Shown: positions 47,801 to 59,800 of the stretch, piece by piece | Numbering within the stretch: the stretch's first letter is position 1 | Layout: every line of letters starts with the position of its first letter | NCBI GenBank assembly: GCA_963693305.1 | Contig: OY855904.1 | Span: forward strand, 12,298,496-12,362,495 | DNA: 64,000 nucleotides | Direction: 5' to 3' | Source of the DNA: Meandrina meandrites | Lineage: Eukaryota > Cnidaria > Anthozoa > Scleractinia > Meandrinidae | Translations under genes and position numbers: made by a program | Notes under the pieces: generated by a model | Seen by the model: only the letters and a program-made list of their open reading frames with translations | The model's database searches: none | Told to the model about the DNA's origin: nothing

Positions 47801-50800
47801 TACTGTAAATAAAAATTGTTAGTGTGTTTGGAATGGGATTATTCTTTCTAGTGTAGTAGATGAACAGGTACATGATCACAAGGTAGGCTAGTATGAAGAT
47901 GCAAAAAGTTGACAAGTCTGCAATGGTTTGTTTCAATAAGCTTCACACTGGTCCTTCCACTCGAGTTTTAAACATTTATTGGTGCCATTTCTGTGATGAA
48001 ACATTGTAGTGGATTTGTTGATAATGAAAGCATGTTATGATATAGATATGAAATAAATCAAATGTTTGATTACTGTGGACAAGCAATGGCATTGGTACTG
48101 ACTTCCGACCTATTATTGTTGAACATTGCAGGCTCTTCTAAACTACATATCTGGCCTTAATATTCCTGGAGCTGTCCTGATATTTCTTCCAGGATGGAAC
48201 TTAATATTTGCATTGCACAAACATCTGAAGATGCATCCACAATTTGGTAAGACCAACAGGAAACCACCTCAAATTTTGCCATATGACACTGAATATCACT
48301 ATAGAATATGTTGTGTAAAGAAAACTATCAAGTTGTGCTGAACGTATTGTCTACAAAAAGTCCCAACAAATTAGAAATTTAACTTTTTGTATAGATCTGT
48401 TGGTAGTGGAAAGAGTTTTATTATTGCTTCATGAGAGTAGATTATAAAGCACAGACATGAGCCCAGTCTACGCGCACAGAAGATTTTCAAAACACTGTTT
48501 TCCCGCAAAACAAAAGTGAATTTCTCGCTGCCGGGCAATAAACCATCTTAAAGGCCTTAGCATTGGTTTGTTCTGCTATGGTTGAATTGGCTATGAGTGC
48601 CACTTGGTAAAAACTGAGATATATTTTGTACATTTATATGGTAAAGCCCCCTTTTTCGCTTGTTGACTCATTCTTGTGGCTTCTCCCTGTTCTCTGCTCC
48701 AACTTAAACATGAATCTGCTCGCAGGCTTGGTGAAAGAATGACCCATTCTAACGCAATGGATAATAGAAGGCCATCTGTAGACACAATATTTTTTTCTGA
48801 TGTTGTAATTTCTCTCTCTTTCAGGGATCAGTAGCAAGTATCGTCTGCTTCCTCTGCATTCTCAGATCCCGAGAGAGGATCAGCGGAGAGTGTTTGAACC
48901 TGTACCAGAAGGAGTTACAAAGGTGGGTATCGCACACAAGAGGGGAGAACATAGGTATAGTTTTTATTCAGAATTGTTAAACTAGTGAGAGATGCAGTGG
49001 TGTAATGGTTAGTGCATTGGACTCTGGATCCGAATGCTGGCCTCGGTCAATGTAGGCTGATCTTGGGCAAGACATTTCACTGCCACAGTTTAGGTAAAAC
49101 TGTGTAGCGCATGTATGACATGGACAAAGTTAAATAAACGTTTTGTTAAGGCGCTAAAAATGAAAATTGTTTACGGACGTTTCGAGACTACTGTCTCTTC
49201 ATCAGCGTAAAAATGCCGTTAAACGACAGCACGCGCTAGTATTTTTTAAAAATATTTCAAATGCGTCTTTGACATAAGCACGCGCCTGAAAGTCACACAA
49301 AGGCAAAGTCAATGTTTATCCTGCTTGGATGCAGGGTCTTCGGCGTCGATCCCGTATGCTTCTAAATCCCGCGCAGATTACGGAAACCAATATGTCGTTG
49401 ACTGTGTGGCCAGTGGAAGAGAAGTGCTTCGCGACAGGGAGGTCTGCGCTGTTCCTCACCGATCTCGAAATCTATCTCCGAGGCGTCTCCCCGTTTCACC
49501 AATGTACGACATAGGGCAGGCACGACAAGCAGTAATGTAAGCTAAATTGCTTGTCGTACAGGTATACCTATGTGGCATTGTTAGTTGGCGGCCTGGAGTT
49601 TTTGTGTCTGCGATGCATTGGTGTGGGGCAGGTAAAGCAGCGTGGCCGGCCACAAGGGAAGGTTCCTGCCTCCTCGTCCCTTGGTTCGGTTGTGGATAGA
49701 CTGCTACGGACCAAGGATCGACATCGCACGGAGGTAAGGTTAATTTTCCAACATAAGGCCCTGCATCTAAGCGGGATAAACATTGACTTTGCCTTTGTGT
49801 GACTTTCAGGCGCGTGCTTATGTCCGTAAACAATTTTCGTTTTTAGAGTATTAACAAAACATTTAATCACTGCCACAGTGCCTCTCTCCACCCATGATTG
49901 AGTATAATTGGATGCAGGTGATCTGCCAGGGAACCTGACAAAATACTGGGGAGGGGGGGGGGGGGGGGTGGGGTTAACCTGTGATGGACGATAGTGTAGC
50001 ATTCCATCCAGGGAGCAATGTTACTGGAAGTTTTGTTCTCCAGAAACCAGGAGAATCTCGGGCTGAATAGGCAAGGTAGCCCTTTTGCGAACTGAACTTG
50101 GTTTAAGCTAGCTGATGAAGATTGTTTTGTATCTTTGCAGATCATTCTTTCTACCAATATTGCGGAAACAAGCATCACCATTGATGATGTAGTGTTTGTC
50201 ATTGATTCCTGCAAGTGAGTATCTAAAGACCTGTATTCACCAGCAAGAAATGTTATGTAGAGAACATAGGAATTAGTGACTTCAAGCCTGCTTTAATTGC
50301 ACAAGGTTGAGGCAAGTCTTCCACTTGCAATTTCATTAAACAATGTTTATAAACCACAGGAATGTAAATTTTATAGCGAATTCCATTCTCTGATACCGGA
50401 CCTGCAGTTTTCATCTCCAAGTTGCAAAGTAATTGTTCGCACCATGATCATGGCGTGACTGTTTTCGTAGTATTCCTTCATCATTCATTAGCTTCCACAG
50501 TAAGAGTGCTTTACCTTCTCAGTTTTATCAACGTAACGGGTTCTGTCGTTTTGTCATCAGAGCTAAAGTGAAGTTATTTACATCACACAACAACATGACA
50601 AATTACGCCACTGTGTGGGCCTCCAGGACGAACATGGAACAGAGGCGTGGCCGCGCAGGCAGAGTTAGGCCTGGATTTGCTTTTCATCTGTGCAGCAGAA
50701 CACGTGCTTCAAGGTTAGTTGGCTGGGACCTCAGGAAAAGGAAGTAAAGATTGCTAAATTCCTACGGATTGGGACTGAAGGCAAAATGTCTTGACTTGGA

Positions 50801-53800
50801 ACAAAATCATTTGCTCTATCAAGGAAAGTGCTATAAAATGTGGGCAAAATAGTGGTTTTTAAGATATTCTTTATTGGGATAACTTTTGACTTCAAAATAT
50901 CTTGAAAAGATAACTGGGAGCATTTAGTAGTCAGCGAATTAGAATCTTCATTATTTCCCACACAACAGACTTGCTGAGCATGCCACGCCAGAGATCCTGC
51001 GCACACCTCTTCATGAACTGGCACTGACCATCAAGCTTCTTAAACTTGGAGACATTGGAGAGTTCTTGAACAAAGCCATTGAACCTCCACCTCTGGATGC
51101 TGTGGCAGAATCAGTTGCGCTGTTGAAAGGTATGCGGTCTAACCTTTCATGTTTATAGTAGTCGGAGACTGAGCGAATTTGTAGGTACTATTAATAGAGC
51201 GATCTCCATCGAGTGTCATAAAACCAAATCCAAAGTTATCAATCTGGCCAATCATGAAGGACGCAGGCAATTCAATGAAAACTAGCAAATACATGCAGCT
51301 GGCGCGAAGCGCGGGAAAACGAGTGTGAGCGAGTCGCGATTGGTTTTAATCCTTTTTCTGATTGGTCAAAAAGGTGGCGCAACTTCTTCAGACCAATCAC
51401 TTGGCGCAGTAATAACCAAAGCAACGCGAATTTCTTTCGACTCTCAGGTGAAAGCCCCTCTAATACTGGGTAGAGTTAAAGATAAGTTGGCCACCACTGA
51501 AACCCATACGTGGTTCTGTCGCTACTGTAGATTAAAGGAACTTCATCACGGATGGCTTATAATCCTTCTCAATTTTCCTCTTCATTCAATCAGTCTGATA
51601 ATCCTAACCATCTATTTTCCTTTTTTGTTTATCGACACCATAGTGTGTTTCTACCTTTCCTACCTCATTGGCACAACGTGATTGCGCGATGCAGTCGTTG
51701 TGCCACATATTGACCCATAATTGACCATTGCTCACCGCTAGAGTTCTCAGTAGCTCGGTGATTAGAGCATCCGACTAGTGAATGGAAGGTCATGGGTTCA
51801 ATTCCCATCTGCATGTGAACTCATAAAAATTTTTTTCTGAGTTCTCTCCACACAATCATTCCATTATCATTTAGTTAACGTTTATTTGACTTTAAATTTT
51901 GTGTTCCTTCGTCTAGATATGGAGGCTTTGGATAGGAACTTGAACCTAACACCGCTTGGCTATCTGCTGGCCAAGTTACCTATTGAACCACGGCTTGGAA
52001 AGATGATCATTCTAGGATGCATCTTTTAGTGAGTATTAACTGTGATTTGAATGAATCCACTGACCGTTTTCACTTAAGTATACCTGTGCCACACTTTCTT
52101 TTAAATACTTATTGAAGAATCGGATGAAACATTTCCCCAAATAGTTTTTTTTCGACACTCGTGCTTCTGTTTCTCATTGTTTGTGTTGCTAGGCGGTACC
52201 AGGCTTTACTTGGGGTTTGATGTATTTTGTGTCATTTACCTCTCAGTTGTGGAGATGCCATGTGTACTATAGCTGCCAGCACCAGTTTCCCTGAGCCGTT
52301 TGAGACACCATCTGACCGCAAGAGACTGGGCTGGGTGCACAAGCAGTTTGCAGGGTCACGTCACAGTGACCACATTGCGTTACTCAGTGCGTACCAGGCT
52401 TGGGAAGACGCCAGGTACAGTAACTCGGGGAAATTTGCTTTTTTCGATAATGCAGTACACTATAACCAAAGTCTGCTTGATGCAACGGCACTGTTCATTT
52501 ATTTTTGTGCAGTCCATGGAGGAGTGGAGAAGAAGGACTGCAGTAGAACTCGTCCTTATCATATTCCTCCATGATTAATTTTTTGGATCATTTTTTTTTC
52601 TTGTTGCAGGTCGGTGGAAGACGAATCTGCAGAGTTTCACTTTTGTGACAGTCATCAGTTAAACATGTCCACTCTGCGCATGACATCAGAGGCCAAGGTA
52701 TGATTACCACAGTCATACCAACTCGTGCACATTGTTACCACACTTTTGCATAGTTCTGTAGCCCTAACATGCTCGCCCACAGTCATACCACACTCCTATC
52801 ATAAGTTGTACTATACTGCGGCACATTCCCCAAACTGCCACAAAGCGCTTTTGATAGTCATATAGTGACGGTCACTAAATATATGGCGTCCAACCGGTAT
52901 CTGGCAGGTCATGGATTCGACTTCAGTTTGGGAACTCGGAAAATCTTTTTTCCGAGTATTCGACGCTTCTTCATTTATGTCACTTTATCCAAGTCACCAT
53001 TTTGCTTATCACTTAATCAGAAACCCATGACTAAATATATAACAGAAGTACCCAACGAGAAAAATTTCAAAATTGACTTGCCTTTGCTCGAATCGTTTAA
53101 TTGACATGTAATAAGGGGATTACAGTTAATAATTAACTATCCTGGGAAAATAATATCCGCTCTTCAGAGCCAGCTAGCACTGGATACATAAGGGAAGTTG
53201 CCAGCCAGAATCCGTTTAGAGGATGCTTTTTTCCCAGCCAGCAACACTTATGAAAGGTGATTTTCCCAGCAATTTTTTTTACCTGACTATTTTGCCAGCC
53301 AGGAAGTGTAGAAATGATTTGCTGTTAAATCATTTATAAACCAATTTTACTTTAATCTATTAATTTATTAAATTAAAATTGGTTTTATTAATCAATTAAT
53401 CAAATGATTAATTAACTTAAATTAATCAACTAATTAATTAATTAATTAATTAATTAATTGCTGCAGTTATTTTTTTTAACTAAAAAGCCAAAAAAACAAT
53501 ACTCGCCTCATGAAGTAAACACTACAGTTGTCAGTGAAGCATACTCGGGATAGGACACCTCTTAATCCAAACAAAGATACAACCAGCAGTAATGAACAGC
53601 CGAGGGTAAAATAAAATGTCGCTGAATGCATATTAATTATGTTGAATCCATGACCATAAGTGGCTATAACTCAGTGTTCCATTCAGCTTTTAATGACACT
53701 ACAAATTTCCAGTCTGCTCTTTTGGTAATAACTTTATTTAATAAAATAAGATATTTGTTTGAAAAATTGAAACATATTTTACACAGAATGGCGATCATTT

Positions 53801-56800
53801 GATATGCTAATGTTGTTTTTCTTTAGAGCTGTCATTTGGTGTCGTTAGCAAGCCAAAACCGCCAGCTATAAATTATAATAAGATTTACACTCATTGGTTG
53901 TTATCACTTTGTCATATTCAGGCGTCATCTCGACATTTTCGGTCACCCAGGCCTCACCAAATGCTTGCGTCAACCCTATCTAGGAATACGATAGGAAAAG
54001 GCACAATTAAAACTTATTGCAAAAACAAACTAAATAAGTCGACGCTAGGGAGTGTTAATTCCAAATCAGTTCTACTTTATGAAATATAGGTGTATTAATT
54101 TGTTCGTCTCGATGTTTAATTGCCAATTGTCAACACATGCCTTTATTATAGAAATGTCTAATTAACGGATGTACGAAAACTTACTCTCCTATACTGTAAA
54201 AGGAAAACACCCTTTTTACAACTGCTTATAAAAACAAGGCTAATTTTATAGCAATTGACACTGGACATGCTCAAATTTATTACTGCGTGAGGTCTTGTTA
54301 TGCTTAATGAAATATAACTTCTATGATAAGCAGTCTAGAAGAAAAAGTTAACTGAAGCAGAAGAAGCAGACAATGTTTCCCTATATGAAGTGTTTCACTG
54401 TGGTGAGAAGCCTATATAAAGAAAAGGAATTTAAGAATTGATCACCTGCTTACCATAAGGCGCTAAGCCTCAAATTGAAGGGCTTTCTGTGCCACTGCAC
54501 AGGCTACATTTTACGACTGCAAAAAAAAAAAAAGCGTCACACGTATTAGCTCATGCAAGTGCTTTTCAACATTGCCAACAAAGGTGATATGGTTGACTAA
54601 ACAAACAGGCTCTTACTCACGTAAGATAACATATAATTCATCCTTTTCATTGGAAGGGTATTCCCAAACAAACAAGGATGCAAAGAAAGCTCACAAATAA
54701 CAGGTCTGCAAGCAAGGTGCAGCAAGGACAAAATAATAGAAAAAAATGCCTAGTTCGATCAAACACGCGACGAAATATCGATGACATTTAATTGAATGAA
54801 AAATATCGGTAGGCAATTATTTTGCCGTTCCCTGGAATATGGTCGCAAACAAGGATGCAAGCAAAGCTCGCAAATAACAGGTCTGCAAGCAAGGTACAGC
54901 AAGGACAAAATAATTGAAAAAAAATGCCTAGTTCGATCAAACACGCGACGAAATATCGATGACACTTAATTGAATGAAAAGAATCGGAAGTCAATTATTT
55001 TGCCGTTCCCTGGAATATGGTCGCAAAGAAGGATGCAAGCAAAGCTCGCAAATAACAGCTCTGCAAGCAAGGTACAGCAAGGACAAAATAATTGAAAAAT
55101 ATGCCTAGTTCGATCAGACACGCGACGAAATATCGATGACACTTAATTGAATTTAAAAAAATCGGAAGTCAATTATTTTGCCGTTCCCTGGAATATGGTC
55201 GCAAAGAAGGATGCAAGCAAAGCTCGCAAATAACAGCTCTGCAAGCAAGGTACAGCAAGGACAAAATAATTGAAAAATATGCCTAGTTCGATCAAACACG
55301 CGACGAAATATCGATGACACTTAATTGAATGAAAAGAATCGGAAGTCAATTATTTTGCCGTTCCCTGGAATATGGTCGCAAACAAGGATGCAAGCAAAGC
55401 TCGCAAATAACAGGTCTGCAAGCAAGGTACAGCAAGGACAAAATAATTGAAAAATATGCCTAGTTCGATCAGACACGCGACGAAATATCGATGACACTTA
55501 ATTGAATTTAAAAAAATCGGAAGTCAATTATTTTGCCGTTCCCTGGAATATGGTCGCAAAGAAGGATGCAAGCAAAGCTCACAAATAACAGCTCTGCAAG
55601 CAAGGTACAGCAAGGACAAAATAATTGAAAAATATGCCTAGTTCGATCAAACCCGCGACGAAATATTGATGACACTAAATTAAATGAAAAGAATCGGAAG
55701 TCAATTATTTTGCCGTTCCCTGGAATATGGTCGCAAACAAGGATGCAAGCAAAGCTCGCAAATAACAGGTCTGCAAGCAAGGTACAGCAAGGACAAAATA
55801 ATTGAAAAAAAAAAATCAAACACGCAACGAAATATCGATGTGATTGTCACTTAATTGAATTAAAAGAATCGGAAGTCAATTATTTTGCCGTTCAGGAAAA
55901 ACATGGCCTAATTCGATCGGACAGTCTTAGAAAAATTTCGAAACTAGAAATTCAATTATTTTGTCGTTTACCAGATATAAGATCGCAAACAAGGTTGTAA
56001 GTCGAGGCTCACAACGAAAAACTAGTCTGAAAGCAAAGGTTTAGCAAGGACAAAGTAATTGAAAAAAGAAAGCATTAATTAGCATCAAGAGAATCGAAAT
56101 TCAATTATTTTGTCGTTCACTAGATGTAAGATCGCAAACAAGGATGTAACTCACAAATGACAAGTATAGTAAGAACAAAATAGTTGAAAAAAAAAATGAC
56201 CTAATTCGATTTGATATTCAATGACTACCCGAGTTGAGATTGATATGCATTCTACAAATAAATTTTCAAGAAAAAGCAAAATAAAAAAGTGTAACTTACC
56301 AATGTGCTTTTGTCTTGTTTTTATGACATCCTGGATAAATGACACAAACGTGCGGTTTGCGCAACCTCATATTTCCCGCCAGGTGTTCCTCTTGTTACCG
56401 CTTGTTGAAATCGCTATTTATCTGGCTACTACTCACGTCAATTTTTTCCTCGGTCCAGATGTTCATGTACAGATGTAACAAACAAGTCGATTTTGCGCTC
56501 GGCTTTGTTGCGGATAATCAATAATCACTTGTTTTTGATACAAGAATGTGGCTCAGGCTTGATAGTGTTGCCAGCAAACTTTTATGAAACTGTAATCGTA
56601 GTTTTGTGGTCTCACCAACGCCTATAGGGACATTTTAAAGGGAAAATTTCATGAGAAGATTCACTGAATTAATTACGACCAGATGAGACCTTTTTTAAAA
56701 CCGCGAACTGCAGAGAGTGCGTGACAAAATTAACAGATATTTCATGTCTCATTTCCTGGCATACGGTAGAAAATCTTCTACAAGATTAAACGACCTCGCA

Positions 56801-59800
56801 GAGAAATTGATGAGGCTTATGCTTGTCATGTTATGCTTTAAACTGAAAGGAATGACATTAGGTAATTACCTTTCAGTAAAATGAAGCAAATGAATAGCCG
56901 GTAGTTGTTTACGGCGTCTCTTCCGTCTTGTTTTGGTTGGTCAGTGCCTTGTCACGCAATCCGAAATTGTGTCACATGCCAGAGTCCCTTAGCCGGCATT
57001 GCAGCATTATTTCATGTACATTTACTTCAAAATGCCGCCATTTCAGTTGACTTTACGATATATTTTCACCCCTTCAATAATTTTTTCTGTAGAAAGCGAC
57101 ATGAAAATACATATATATATTAAATTATTTAACCGGAAATAATAGGATAATGTTAATTCAGCCAGATCTTTGATCCTGTTTCAGAAAAATCAGAAGAATT
57201 TTTCGTGAGACCATTTTTTTGACTGCAGTACTTAGTTTGAAAGTCCTTCAGGCCCTTTTGATTTAAGAACATAAAATAGGTACTTTGCTAGAACGTAAGT
57301 GACATAAAAGGCCAAGAAACCTGAGAAACAGCAGCCGGAGTTTCTCTATCACGCGCGCGCCTAAATTCAAACTGAAACGTACGTTGTGTAACTTGCTAAA
57401 ATTATGAAAACGGGGGCTATTATCAGTTTTTATTTAACTTAAAGTTTTATGTTCATCATCTTGTCGTCTATCCACTATTGTAAGGTCGACGGCTAAAGAA
57501 TTAAAATAAGAAAACTGTCTGCTAATAGCTATTCCGGGTCAAATAAATTGACTCTTTCAATTTCCGATTTTGTTCCGCTCGAACACAATGAAGGTGTGTT
57601 CATGACTCATCCAGCAAACGAACATTTGTTTCACGCAGGTGATAACTACCCAAATAGCATGTTACACTGTACTTACAATTTGAAGCAGATCCATAAAAGA
57701 CCCCATAAAATATACCGTAATACTTTCCTTGAATGACTTGAATCATCCCATCGTGCCGGCAGGCTGAAAAGTTGAACATGATATTAACATCAAAAGCCGC
57801 TCAAACTGCTCAAAGCTACTTAATCTGCAAAGGGAGTAGACTACTAAGTACTCACCAAGAATTGTATTGGTGGAGCTGATTATCCTGTGCGAAGTTATTC
57901 CATAAAATGATGGATACAACTGATACAACTGTGGATAGCCGGGTCGCAAAAACCTCGACGCATTCGTTTTAGCCGCTCGATCAACTGCCACTAAATCATA
58001 CACATGCTCGTATTACACAGAAAAAGGGGACAGATCTGGTTTAACTCTTCAGTGACGGCAGAATAACAAAACAATAGAAATAAAGTAATAAATAACTTTT
58101 TTGTCGTTTACATTTTAAAAGTTAAACTGAATATTATTTATCACTGCGCGTCGTTGCATGTGTTCTGTTTTCAGTGTTTTGCCAGCAGAAAGATTTTGGT
58201 TGTTATTTCCCAGCCACAGTCGATATTCTACAAATTCCCAGCAAATTTTTCTCTGAGAAAAACAGTCCCAGCAAACACTCGATCTCGTTCCCAAAGTTGC
58301 CAGCCAGCTCAAGGTCAGCCTGAAGAGCGGATATTTTGTGGAGCGGATCCGTTGGGTACTTCTGATATAATTGATCCTTGTTAGTGAAGTCTGTTGTTTT
58401 TTCTTTACAGCTTCAGCTTAAAGATCTTCTTTGCAATGCTGGATTTCCAGACGGTAAGTAGAAACACCATTTTGTCCATGTTGGTAGATCAAACCATAGC
58501 GATAGCTGCTGTAAGGTTTACGGCTTATTCATCCCACATGTGATTGATTTCCTTCGTAACAAAATTGTAGTGTTCAAGCTTCTTCACATTTTAAAAAATG
58601 CTGGTATTTCACTGCACGCAGTGGGGATGACAAATGCTGGTTGTTAGCTCTTGTTGGGTTCGTGTCTTCCTGGCCAGGTTTTTGTACTGACATTTGCTTT
58701 ATATCATTGTATTTGGACAGAATGCATGCACCCTCAGCCATTCAACTACAGCGGACCTGACTCCAAACTGGATATGGTGAGATATCTAACACTTCTTGTG
58801 ACTGGCTCATAAAAATATTACCCTGTAAGAACCAGTCAAAATTGTGTTCGGGCGGGATTTTGGATAAAGCAATAATGGCTGAGCTTTAAGATGGCCTCTC
58901 AGGTGAACCCTACAAAGACGAGGCGTTTTTGTTGAAAAAATTCCCAGTTGTCTAAACGCAGCTATCTTTGGTATTGTCACGGGAACCTTGCGTGACGCCC
59001 ACCGGGAAGGGTTGCGTGAGATCCCAAGAAACGGCAATGAAGGGGAGGGATCTAACATTCAGCTTTGTGGTAACAGGGTCCGAAATTGCGACTCACTGGT
59101 CGCCAATGCGACCAGAATTTTAAAACTGGTCGCCAGTAGGCGACTAACATTTTGTCCCCTCGGCATTTGAAATTCCAAGGTAAAAGGGCTTTTTTTAAAA
59201 GAAAACATAAAGCTCCCGTGGACAATTGTAGTAAAACGAAGCGATGATTATACGATCGCAATATTTACCCGGCGCCATATTGATTCAGCGGCTTCTCCCA
59301 TTACGGATACCGCGGGCGAAAACGTCGCGTGGCGAAATCGTTTTCGTTCTGTTTCGGCAAAGAACAGATCCTTTAGTTGCACACTTAGTTGAATCTATAA
59401 GACGGCCCACATATGTCTTATACACAGAACTTAACAGGATACCAGCATATTTTCAACTAAATGGAAATAATAAGAGAAAGAAATCTGAAGCCGTCGCAAG
59501 AACGTTGACAAACATGCTAGTACGCTCATTTAGATGTGACTCTGTTACCATTGAACGGCTTTTGTGAGTTTCTCCTTTAATTAATAGCTGTATGTGTATT
59601 GCGTTAAATGAAAACATTTTGTTGAAAGGTTAAATTTTTTGCTTTACTGTAAATTAAGGTAAATTATACCCTGGGTTCCAGAGGGATTGTTTTCATTGGT
59701 TTACGGCAAATTGAGCGGCGAAGCCGCGATTGTGGCGTGGCACGCAAGAAACCAAAAATAAAACACTTGTCTTTGGCGACCAAACCCTTCCATTTGGCGA

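Larger units (their letters stand above)
49090..49866 (-). mobile_element. Truncated Penelope-like element inserted in the SINE
   Basis: A 777-bp insertion is bounded by an exact 13-bp duplication TCACTGCCACAGT (49077-49089 and 49867-49879). It is oriented on the minus strand. It holds the end of a GIY-YIG endonuclease frame, then a 3' region with a hammerhead-like core. About 100 bp of its 3' region (AAGCACGCGCCTGAAAGTC and CAAAGTCAATGTTTATCC) is repeated inverted at its 5' end, a layout known for 5'-truncated Penelope elements. It is antisense to DHX9. Confidence 0.8.
48991..49945 (+). mobile_element. tRNA-derived SINE split by a retroelement insertion
   Basis: The head carries an A-box-like TGGTGTAATGGTTAGTGC (48998-49015) and a tRNA-Gln-like TTGGACTCTGGATCC, then GATCTTGGGCAAGACATTTCA. 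It breaks at 49089 and resumes at 49867-49880 with GTGCCTCTCTCCACCC and GAGTATAATTGGATGC. A second partial copy at 45130-45250 runs through the equivalent point uninterrupted, which supports the split. DHX9 intron 18. Confidence 0.75.
53152..58335. mobile_element. 5.2-kb candidate element with 16-bp perfect inverted ends and an internal satellite
   Basis: AATATCCGCTCTTCAG at 53152-53167 is exactly inverted at 58320-58335. Just inside both ends are clusters of GCCAGCCAG and CCCAGC(A/C) words (53200-53320 and 58178-58310), in the same orientation on both sides. The interior carries the 177/178-bp array and an ATTA microsatellite (53420-53460). No transposase-like frame is seen, so it would be non-autonomous; the assignment to a class is open. 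Confidence 0.6.
52698..58410 (+). other. DHX9 intron 24 (5.7 kb)
   Basis: The longest intron of the gene. Nearly all of it (53152-58335) lies between the arms of a 16-bp perfect inverted repeat and contains the satellite array. 52698-53140 and 56220-58150 hold no recognisable gene. Confidence 0.85.

Noticed and set aside
49332..49833. An active retroelement gene in DHX9 intron 18
   Set aside because: The GIY-YIG region is split by at least two frameshifts and the reverse transcriptase is missing.
52227..52574. Reading through the exon 23 donor of DHX9 as an alternative C-terminus
   Set aside because: The donor AG|GTACAG matches phase to exon 24 and the conserved protein continues there; intron retention is possible but not supported.
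54657..55905. CRISPR-like array
   Set aside because: Units are 177-178 bp, abut one another with no unique spacers, and the genome is eukaryotic; this is satellite DNA.
59244..59567. 107-codon frame in DHX9 intron 26
   Set aside because: It lies inside the 789-bp transposon and could be a remnant of its protein, but I see no transposase motif, so I do not call a gene.
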